This document shows, one piece after another, positions 1 through 4,881 of a stretch of 6,075 nucleotides of DNA; the first letter of the stretch is position 1; every line of letters begins with the position of its first letter. A program made the position numbers and the translations under genes. Source of the stretch: Noviherbaspirillum sp. (lineage in GTDB: Bacteria; Pseudomonadota; Gammaproteobacteria; Burkholderiales; Burkholderiaceae); NCBI GenBank assembly GCA_028292785.1, contig JAQGLQ010000493.1, forward strand, positions 1 to 6,075. Direction: 5' to 3'. A model generated the notes under the pieces. It was given only the letters and a program-made list of their open reading frames with translations. It was not told the origin of the DNA and did no database searches.

Positions 1-1
1 T

Positions 2-211
2 GTCGAACCGGAAGCGATCGAGGGCATAATCGGCACGTTCAACGACATGGGAATCGCCGTGTATGAACGCGCGCCCGATGCCGAAACCCTGCTGCTATCG
101 GATAATGTGGCTACTGTCGCGGGCGACGACGAAGCCGAAGCCGCAGCCGCGACGGCCCTGTCCACGGTGGATACCGACATTGCACGGACCACCGACCCCG
201 TGCGCATGTAA
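2..211 (+). CDS. rpoD: RpoD N-terminal fragment (end of sigma region 1.1), 5'-truncated by window, ends at in-frame stop
   Basis: The frame from base 2 encodes 69 residues of a sigma-70 N-terminus. It shows the end of region 1.1 (FNDMGIAVYERAPDAETLLL), an acidic and alanine-rich linker (GDDEAEAAAA), and the entry to region 1.2 (TTDPVRM). It then meets TAA at 209-211, where RpoD proteins normally continue with Tyr-Met-Arg-Glu-Met. In the family, region 1.1 is a mobile acidic domain that keeps free sigma from binding DNA and occupies the RNA polymerase channel before DNA loads. The true start lies upstream of the window. The frame is identical to that of the 518-residue sigma ORF that follows, so both came from one gene. 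If the stop is real, this piece would be made as a free region 1.1 polypeptide. The identification as RpoD is secure; whether the fragment is a functional product is uncertain. Confidence 0.8.
   Translation, partial: VEPEAIEGIIGTFNDMGIAVYERAPDAETLLLSDNVATVAGDDEAEAAAATALSTVDTDIARTTDPVRM
209..211 (+). other. In-frame TAA stop inside the sigma-70 gene, abutting an ATG
   Basis: The bases read ATG-TAA-ATG across 206-214, all in the RpoD frame. The TAA takes the place of the tyrosine codon of the conserved RMYMREM segment (Tyr101 in E. coli numbering). A single C-to-A change in TAC would produce it. The ATG that follows is the family's own methionine (Met102). No Shine-Dalgarno-like sequence is visible just upstream, so expression of the downstream part would depend on termination-reinitiation by the same ribosome or on readthrough. 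Confidence 0.85.
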
Positions 212-1768
212 ATGCTCGAGATGGCGACGGTCAATCTGCTCACCCGCGAACGCGAAATCGAAATCGCCAAACGCATTGAAGGCGGCCTGACCGATATGAT
301 CCAGGCGATATCCGCTTCGCCGACGACGATTGCCGAAATTCTGGCGGCGGCCGACCGGATCGCGAAAGGCGAGGCAAAGATCGACGAAGTGGTCGACGGC
401 CTGGTCAATGCGAATGAGGCAACCGAAGAGCCTTCCGTCGCTGCCACAGCCGCTACTTCCGACGACGAAGAACCGGACGACGATATCGAAGTCGACGAAG
501 AGGATGAAGGCACTTCGGCCGCCGGCTCGGCGACCGCTTCCGAGGAACAGCTCGAGCAGCTGAAGAAAACCGCGCTGGAAAAATTCGCAGTCATTGCGGC
601 GCAATTCGACAACATGAAGAAGTCTGCCGACGCAGGGAAGTATGGATCGAAAACCTATGTCGAATCACGTGAAGCGATCTCTCAGGAACTACTCGGCATC
701 CGCTTTACCGCGAAGACGGTCGAAAAACTGTGCGATGGACTGCGTGCGCACGTCGATGAAGTACGCCAGATCGAGAAACAAATCCTGAATCTCGTCGTGG
801 AACGATGCGGCATGCCGCGCTCCCACTTCATCGCAAGCTTCCCGGGGAATGAAACCAATCTCGACTGGGCCGATGCGGAAGCTGAAGCGGGCCACTCATA
901 CAGCGCGGCGCTCGGGCGCAACCTGCCGGCGGTCAAGGAGTTGCAGAACAAGCTGATCGACCTGCAGCGACGCGTCGCACTGCCGCTTCCCGATCTGCGC
1001 AAGATCAACAAGCAGATGGCGGCTGGCGAAAAGCGCACCCGCCAAGCCAAGCGGGAAATGACCGAGGCGAACCTGCGGCTTGTGATTTCGATTGCCAAGA
1101 AGTATGTCAATCGCGGCCTGCAGTTTCTCGACCTGATCCAGGAAGGCAATATCGGGCTGCTCAAGGCGGTGGACAAATTCGAATACCGCCGCGGCTACAA
1201 ATTCTCGACTTACGCGACATGGTGGATCCGCCAGGCGATCACACGCGCCATTGCCGACCAGGCGCGCACCATTCGGGTTCCTGTGCATATGATCGAGACC
1301 ATCAACAAGATGAACCGCATTTCGCGCCAGATGATGGCCGAAACCGGCGTCGAGCCCGATCCTGCCACACTAGCGAAGAAAATGGGCTTGCCCGAAGCCA
1401 AAATCCGCGAAGTCATGAAGATCGCGAAGGAACCGGTCTCCATGGAATCACCGATGGGCGATGACGGGGATTCTCAGCTCGGCGATTTTATCGAGGACAG
1501 CATGACTGTAGCTCCGGAAGACGCGGCCCTGCATTCCTCAATGCGTAAAGTGCTTAACGAGGTGCTCGACTCGCTGGCACCGAAAGAAGCGAAAGTCCTG
1601 CGCATGCGTTACGGACTTGAAACGTCGACCGACCATACGCTCGAAGAAGTCGGCAAGCAGTTCGATGTGACCCGCGAACGCATCCGCCAAATCGAAGCCA
1701 AGGCGATGAACAAGCTGCGGCACCCATCGCGTTCGGAGAAGCTGAAATCCTTCCTCGAGAACAACTGA
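212..1768 (+). CDS. rpoD: RNA polymerase sigma-70 (RpoD) lacking region 1.1; main part of a split rpoD
   Basis: The 518 residues cover RpoD from region 1.2 to the C-terminus. Region 1.2 is at about 1-25. The non-conserved domain at about 26-250 has an acidic run near 84-99. Region 2 at about 275-352 carries the core-binding and -10 helices ([17 protein letters not shown], then [11 protein letters not shown]). Region 3 at about 353-430 includes the sigma finger, and region 4 at about 440-518 includes the -35 helix-turn-helix ([20 protein letters not shown]). The protein would direct core RNA polymerase to -10/-35 promoters. The aromatic pair and Gln of the -10 helix and the arginines of the -35 helix are present, so promoter recognition looks intact. 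Odd points are the missing region 1.1 (cut off by TAA at 209-211), no visible Shine-Dalgarno at the ATG, and many substitutions at usually fixed sites: Leu2, Ala5, Asn8 and Arg14 in region 1.2, Gly419 and Gln422 in the finger, and Met499-Asn500 in region 4. It may be a divergent second rpoD copy. The next in-frame ATG is at 221. Confidence 0.85.
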   Translation: MLEMATVNLLTREREIEIAKRIEGGLTDMIQAISASPTTIAEILAAADRIAKGEAKIDEVVDGLVNANEATEEPSVAATAATSDDEEPDDDIEVDEEDEGTSAAGSATASEEQLEQLKKTALEKFAVIAAQFDNMKKSADAGKYGSKTYVESREAISQELLGIRFTAKTVEKLCDGLRAHVDEVRQIEKQILNLVVERCGMPRSHFIASFPGNETNLDWADAEAEAGHSYSAALGRNLPAVKELQNKLIDLQRRVALPLPDLRKINKQMAAGEKRTRQAKREMTEANLRLVISIAKKYVNRGLQFLDLIQEGNIGLLKAVDKFEYRRGYKFSTYATWWIRQAITRAIADQARTIRVPVHMIETINKMNRISRQMMAETGVEPDPATLAKKMGLPEAKIREVMKIAKEPVSMESPMGDDGDSQLGDFIEDSMTVAPEDAALHSSMRKVLNEVLDSLAPKEAKVLRMRYGLETSTDHTLEEVGKQFDVTRERIRQIEAKAMNKLRHPSRSEKLKSFLENN

Positions 1769-1813
1769 CAGGTTGAGCTGCCCCAGCGGCTCCCTTCCCT
1801 GTGTGTACCTGCG

Positions 1814-1839
1814 GCCCCGCCTCTGAGCGGGGCTTTTTT
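1814..1839 (+). terminator. Rho-independent terminator of rpoD
   Basis: A perfect 7-bp GC-rich stem (GCCCCGC at 1814-1820, GCGGGGC at 1827-1833) with a 6-nt loop is followed at once by six T residues. It lies 45 bases after the rpoD stop. The opposite strand has no T-run after the hairpin, so it acts mainly on + strand transcripts. Confidence 0.92.
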
Positions 1840-1882
1840 ATTTACTGCCGGGATTGCGGGCTCGGCTCATATCTTCGCGCCC

Positions 1883-1907
1883 AGCGCCGGCCGGGGCGGC
1901 CCGCGCT
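1883..1907. repeat. GC-rich imperfect hairpin touching the CBS-gene stop codon
   Basis: AGCGC at 1883-1887 pairs with GCGCT at 1903-1907. After one C/C mismatch, GGCC at 1889-1892 pairs with GGCC at 1898-1901 around a 5-nt loop. On the - strand the hairpin begins within the stop codon of the CBS-domain gene. No T-run follows, so it is not a standard intrinsic terminator. It could be a 3'-end stabilising structure or a chance effect of high GC. Confidence 0.45.
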
Positions 1908-2355
1908 ATTTCCGCATACGCCCTTCCCTGAGCGGCTGTTCGACAATAGCTGCGGTCATCAATGACATCTCCATCGCAAGCAAATTCATGATGTCGTCCG
2001 CCGTGACGATGCCATACAAGGAACCGCTCGGGGTGACCACCGGCATTCTGCGAATCTTGTGGTTGCGCATCAAGCGCAGAGTTTCGACCAGTCCCGCGTT
2101 TTCGGCAACGGTGACCAGCGGCGCACTCATCAGATCGCCGGCGGTCAGTACGCTTGTATCAATATCCAGCGCCACGGCTTCGATCACGATGTCGCGATCG
2201 GTGATGATGCCAAGAGGCATGCGATTTTCAGCCGCACCCTCAACGACGATGACATCACCGACATGATGCTTGCGCATCAGCGCGGCGACCGCCGGCACGG
2301 TGGAATCCGCTTCGCAACATACAACGCCGATATTGCTGCACTCACTGATTGGCAT
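1906..2355 (-). CDS. Small CBS-domain-pair protein
   Basis: The 149 residues form a stand-alone pair of CBS domains. The first spans about 9-63 and closes with GIITDRDIV at 49-57. The second spans about 75-128, opens with DLMSAPLVTV and closes with GIVTADDIM at 115-123. Such pairs fold into one Bateman module that in characterised families binds adenine nucleotides (AMP, ATP, NAD or SAM) and reports energy state to a partner. No enzymatic or DNA-binding domain, signal peptide or membrane segment is attached, so the partner cannot be named. Cysteines occur at 6, 13 and 14. An upstream in-frame TTG at 2370 is possible, but the ATG at 2355 is preferred because GAGGAG lies 7 bases before it and covers the TTG region. 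The gene is convergent with rpoD and has no close neighbour downstream. Ligand and role are unknown. Confidence 0.88.
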   Translation of the reverse strand: MPISECSNIGVVCCEADSTVPAVAALMRKHHVGDVIVVEGAAENRMPLGIITDRDIVIEAVALDIDTSVLTAGDLMSAPLVTVAENAGLVETLRLMRNHKIRRMPVVTPSGSLYGIVTADDIMNLLAMEMSLMTAAIVEQPLREGRMRK

Positions 2356-2362
2356 GATGGCT

Positions 2363-2368
2363 CTCCTC
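2363..2368 (-). promoter_or_regulatory. Ribosome binding site of the CBS gene
   Basis: GAGGAG on the - strand sits 7 bases before the ATG at 2355. It decides the start against the TTG five codons upstream, which overlaps the start of this site. Confidence 0.8.
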
Positions 2369-2423
2369 AAGTCGAAGCCGATGCATGGACCATATGAACG
2401 GTGTAACTCGGCCGCTGATCACA

Positions 2424-2437
2424 TCCAACAGGTTGGA
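2424..2437. repeat. 14-bp perfect dyad, possible operator or leader hairpin of the CBS gene
   Basis: TCCAAC and GTTGGA flank a 2-base centre (AG). The dyad is about 70 bases upstream of the CBS start codon. The very short centre suits a dimeric DNA-binding protein better than an RNA hairpin. The regulator is unknown. Confidence 0.4.
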
Positions 2438-2515
2438 CATTCAGGCTCGTTGCCCATTCCTCCACTTGGAGATTTACTGAAATCGCCTTTTATTTCCGAC
2501 GAGAATTTTTCTTTG

Positions 2516-2535
2516 AAGAAGCATTCAGACTTCTT
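2516..2535. repeat. 6-bp inverted repeat with 8-nt loop in the AT-rich part
   Basis: AAGAAG at 2516-2521 pairs with CTTCTT at 2530-2535. On the + strand two further T residues follow. The stem is weak and AT-rich, so it is at best a poor terminator. On the - strand it would lie in the leader of the CBS transcript if the promoter at 2554-2583 is used. Confidence 0.25.
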
Positions 2536-2553
2536 TTGAGAAAAGTTGTTTTG

Positions 2554-2583
2554 ATTATTTTTAATTATCCAAAAAGATGCCAA
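2554..2583 (-). promoter_or_regulatory. Candidate sigma-70 promoter for the CBS gene
   Basis: On the - strand a -35 box TTGGCA (2578-2583, 5 of 6 to TTGACA) and a -10 box AATAAT (2554-2559, 5 of 6 to TATAAT) are separated by 18 bases in a very AT-rich stretch. Transcription from here would give the CBS gene a leader of roughly 190 bases that includes both dyads at 2516-2535 and 2424-2437. The match is good, but AT-rich DNA yields such matches by chance. Confidence 0.4.
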
Positions 2584-2674
2584 TATTGCGATACGACACA
2601 TACATCGTGCACCGATTCAGTACTCTTTTCATGAACGGAGGGAACATTGAGGTATTACATCTTTCTAACCAACG

Positions 2675-2705
2675 TTGATAAGGGCGCCTAATCTTGCGCT
2701 ATAGA
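2675..2705 (+). promoter_or_regulatory. Weak candidate promoter toward the REC-GGDEF-EAL gene
   Basis: TTGATA (2675-2680, 5 of 6 to the -35 consensus) and TATAGA (2700-2705, 4 of 6 to the -10 consensus) are 19 bases apart, which is longer than optimal. It points toward the gene starting at 2994 and would leave a leader of about 280 bases. Confidence 0.22.
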
Positions 2706-2861
2706 AACTTAACGGGCCCGTGCGAAACAAAAAGAAGCCTTACACGCGCCATCGGATTCTGAAATATGCGGTACTTAGAGCAAAAATATGAATGCGAATG
2801 TGAGAGAGCTCGATAAAGTTATTTGGCAGCAACGACACATGTGCCGCAACTGAGCGAGCGA

Positions 2862-2885
2862 AGTACACGAATACAAGTACATGAA
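2862..2885. repeat. Short direct repeat upstream of the REC-GGDEF-EAL gene
   Basis: AGTACACGAA at 2862-2871 is repeated as AGTACATGAA at 2876-2885, with nine of ten bases equal and a 14-bp period. It sits about 110 bases before the start codon and could be paired half-sites for a regulator. No known regulator motif was recognised. Confidence 0.3.
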
Positions 2886-2909
2886 ATCTGTCGAAGGCTC
2901 GAGCGCGAA

Positions 2910-2963
2910 GTGCCGTGGCACATGCGTCGATCCCCGACAAGTCGGTCGCCGTGACACGTTCAC
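2910..2963. repeat. Cluster of three short inverted repeats before the REC-GGDEF-EAL start
   Basis: There are three dyads: GTGCC-GT-GGCAC at 2910-2921, CCGAC-AA-GTCGG at 2934-2945, and GTGA-5nt-TCAC at 2951-2963. The last resembles a CRP/FNR-type half-site pair, but its spacer is 5 instead of 6. All lie within 85 bases of the start codon, where they could act as operators or as leader RNA structure. Individually they are short enough to be chance. Confidence 0.3.
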
Positions 2964-2993
2964 AAAGCGATACACGGATGAGAGACGAATAAA

Positions 2994-4829
2994 TTGCTTA
3001 AGCCAAAAGTACTGCTGGTAAACGACCATCCCGCAAGCCTGCTCGCCCTGAAAACACTCTTGCAGAGTGGAAGACAGGCAGACGAGTACGAATTGATCAC
3101 GGCGGTGTCCGGAGCAGAGGCACTGCGCCACGTACTAGATAATCAGTTTGCCGTGATCTTGCTGGATGTCAGCATGCCGGGCATGGACGGTTTTGAAACA
3201 GCGGAAACCATCCATTCGCATCCCCGCTCTGCATCCGTGCCGATTATCTTTATTACGGCGCACTATGCCGATGAACTTAATCGCTTGAAGGGATATCAGC
3301 ACGGCGCTGTTGACTATTTGATCAGCCCGGTCATACCAAAGATTCTTCAAAGCAAGATAGCGGTCTTTATCGAACTTGCCAAAAAGAATCTTCAGCTGCA
3401 ATTCCAGAAGGAAGAGCTGGCAATGCTCAACCGCGACATGCAGTTGCAGCAAATGGAAGATCTGAAACGTATCAACACCGCCCTTCAGGCGGAAATCGTC
3501 GAGCGCCGGCAAGCCGAGGAACGCGCGCATGAACTCGCTACCAAGGATCCACTGACCGGACTGTTCAACCGGCGCTCGCTGACAGAGCACCTGGAACATG
3601 CGATCGTGCGCGCCGCCCGCCAGGGCGAACAGCTTGCGCTGCTGTTTCTCGACATGGATCGATTCAAGGCAATCAACGACACCCTGGGACACGATGCCGG
3701 TGACGAATTGCTGCGGCAGATCGCCGAGCGCATCAGTGCGTCGGTGCGCGAATCGGATATCGTGGCCCGCCTCGGCGGCGACGAGTTCGTGGTCCTGATG
3801 GAAGGTTTGCCGAGTTACGCGTCGGCAGCGGAAGTCGCGAAGAAAATCGTCAAGGCATCGGCGCTTCCTTTCAACGTAAGCAACCAGAATCTGAAAACCT
3901 CGGTGAGTGTCGGAATCGGCCTGTTTCCGCAGGATGGAGCAAACGTTCATACGCTCATGCGAAGCGCCGATCTCGCGATGTATCATGCAAAGCAGGAACG
4001 GCGCGGCAGCGTGCAATTTTTCCATGAAGAACTCAATGCTCGGCTGATCGAGCGCTCCCAACTGGAGCAGGAATTGCAGCATGCGCTGGAGCACGAAGAA
4101 TTCGAGCTGTATTACCAGCCGAAGGTGGAAACGACTTCCGGCCGCGTAGCGGGGGTGGAGGCATTGTTGCGCTGGCATCATCCACGCCTTGGCCTGTTGA
4201 GCGGCGGACAGTTCATGCCCGCGGCGACAGAAACCGGGCAAGTTGTCGCGATCGGTGAATGGGTGATCGCCGCGGCTTGCGCACAGGCGCGATGCTGGCA
4301 GGATTCAGATCAGATATTTCCCAATCTGCCGATCGCAGTGAACATCGCAATCCCGCAGATCTATGCCGACCTCCCGGAAGTCATTTATCGGTCGCTACGC
4401 AAATACGATGTGCCGCCATCGAGCCTGCAACTGGAGATCACGGAGTCGCTTCTGATCCGCGACGTCGAAAAGGCAACCTCGGTGCTGCGCGAGATCAGCG
4501 AGAGCGGCATTACCATCGCAATCGACGACTTCGGTACCGGCTACTCGTCGCTCTCGGTATTGAAAACGCTTCCGATCGACATTCTGAAAATCGATCAGTC
4601 GTTTGTGCGCGACCTGGGCAAGGATCTTGGTGACAATGCCATTGTCGCGGCTATCGTCAACATGGCGCGCGCGCTTGCCCTGCGCGTGGTTGCCGAAGGC
4701 GTCGAGACCCAGGAACAGCTTGATCTCCTGCGAGAACTCGGCTGCGACGAACACCAGGGATATTTCCACAGCAGGCCCCTTCCCGCCGACAAGCTGATTC
4801 AACAGCTTTTCCATGTAAGCAACGCCTGA
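2994..4829 (+). CDS. REC-GGDEF-EAL cyclic-di-GMP response regulator
   Basis: This 611-residue cytoplasmic protein has a receiver domain (about 4-128), a coiled-coil linker (about 130-180), a GGDEF domain (about 181-345) and an EAL domain (about 355-605). GGDEF domains make c-di-GMP from GTP; EAL domains hydrolyse it to pGpG. The active GGDEF motif is at 261-265, and the inhibitory RxxD site is intact as RESD at 252-255. EAL residues are all visible: EAL 389-391, LEITES 480-485, DDFGTG 511-516, the lysine of LKID, AEGVE 567-571 and QGYF. Both activities are therefore plausible. The receiver keeps Asp58 and Thr88, but has Asn10-Asp11 where two acids are usual, and Ser111 in place of the conserved lysine. 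The start is TTG: an in-frame TGA at 2979 excludes a longer protein, and the receiver begins right after it. A weak GAGAG lies 9 bases upstream. It is probably co-transcribed with the poly-HAMP gene 52 bases downstream. Confidence 0.92.
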   Translation: MLKPKVLLVNDHPASLLALKTLLQSGRQADEYELITAVSGAEALRHVLDNQFAVILLDVSMPGMDGFETAETIHSHPRSASVPIIFITAHYADELNRLKGYQHGAVDYLISPVIPKILQSKIAVFIELAKKNLQLQFQKEELAMLNRDMQLQQMEDLKRINTALQAEIVERRQAEERAHELATKDPLTGLFNRRSLTEHLEHAIVRAARQGEQLALLFLDMDRFKAINDTLGHDAGDELLRQIAERISASVRESDIVARLGGDEFVVLMEGLPSYASAAEVAKKIVKASALPFNVSNQNLKTSVSVGIGLFPQDGANVHTLMRSADLAMYHAKQERRGSVQFFHEELNARLIERSQLEQELQHALEHEEFELYYQPKVETTSGRVAGVEALLRWHHPRLGLLSGGQFMPAATETGQVVAIGEWVIAAACAQARCWQDSDQIFPNLPIAVNIAIPQIYADLPEVIYRSLRKYDVPPSSLQLEITESLLIRDVEKATSVLREISESGITIAIDDFGTGYSSLSVLKTLPIDILKIDQSFVRDLGKDLGDNAIVAAIVNMARALALRVVAEGVETQEQLDLLRELGCDEHQGYFHSRPLPADKLIQQLFHVSNA

Positions 4830-4866
4830 AAATAATATCGCGGGCAGCAGCGCTTATCAGATAACT

Positions 4867-4872
4867 AAAGGA
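4867..4872 (+). promoter_or_regulatory. Ribosome binding site of the poly-HAMP gene
   Basis: AAAGGA lies 9 bases before the ATG at 4882 and supports that start. The gap from the preceding gene is only 52 bases and contains no hairpin with a T-run, so the two genes are likely read as one transcript. Confidence 0.65.
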
Positions 4873-4881
4873 ATTACCGCA

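Larger units (their letters stand above)
2371..2993. other. Intergenic region between divergent CBS and REC-GGDEF-EAL genes
   Basis: No ORF here has a recognisable protein family with a good ribosome site. Candidate micro-ORFs of 14-21 codons (for example the TTG after GGAGGG near 2649, and ATGs at 2766 and 2788) match nothing I know. The stretch 2480-2600 is clearly AT-rich compared with the genes. The region holds the leaders and promoters of two divergent genes, and the individual dyads, repeats and promoter candidates are listed separately. No tRNA, known riboswitch or insertion-sequence end was recognised. Confidence 0.7.

Noticed and set aside
95..604. - strand ORF of 169 codons opposite rpoD
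   Set aside because: It is antisense to a clear RpoD frame, and its composition (Arg, Gly, Phe, Asp rich) mirrors the acidic codons of the sense strand.
2419..2601. - strand ORF of 60 codons in the AT-rich intergenic part
   Set aside because: It has no ribosome site, no family resemblance, and it covers the better-supported promoter candidate and leader of the CBS gene.
2649..2693. 14-codon ORF from TTG after GGAGGG (possible leader peptide)
   Set aside because: The ribosome-site spacing is short, the start is TTG, the peptide matches nothing known, and no attenuator follows.
2912..2930. Possible sigma-54 promoter around TGGCAC
   Set aside because: The -12 element (TTGC-type) is missing at the required spacing.
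2950..2964. CRP/FNR-type operator
   Set aside because: The half-sites GTGA and TCAC are 5 bases apart instead of 6, so only a generic inverted repeat is claimed.
2640..2993. c-di-GMP riboswitch in the leader of the GGDEF-EAL gene
   Set aside because: I could not find the conserved core pieces or paired arms of known c-di-GMP riboswitch classes.
3135..4241. Long - strand ORF of 368 codons opposite the REC-GGDEF-EAL gene
   Set aside because: It is fully antisense to a gene with complete catalytic motifs. Its translation is His-, Arg- and Gln-rich without any family signature, as expected of a shadow frame in GC-rich DNA.
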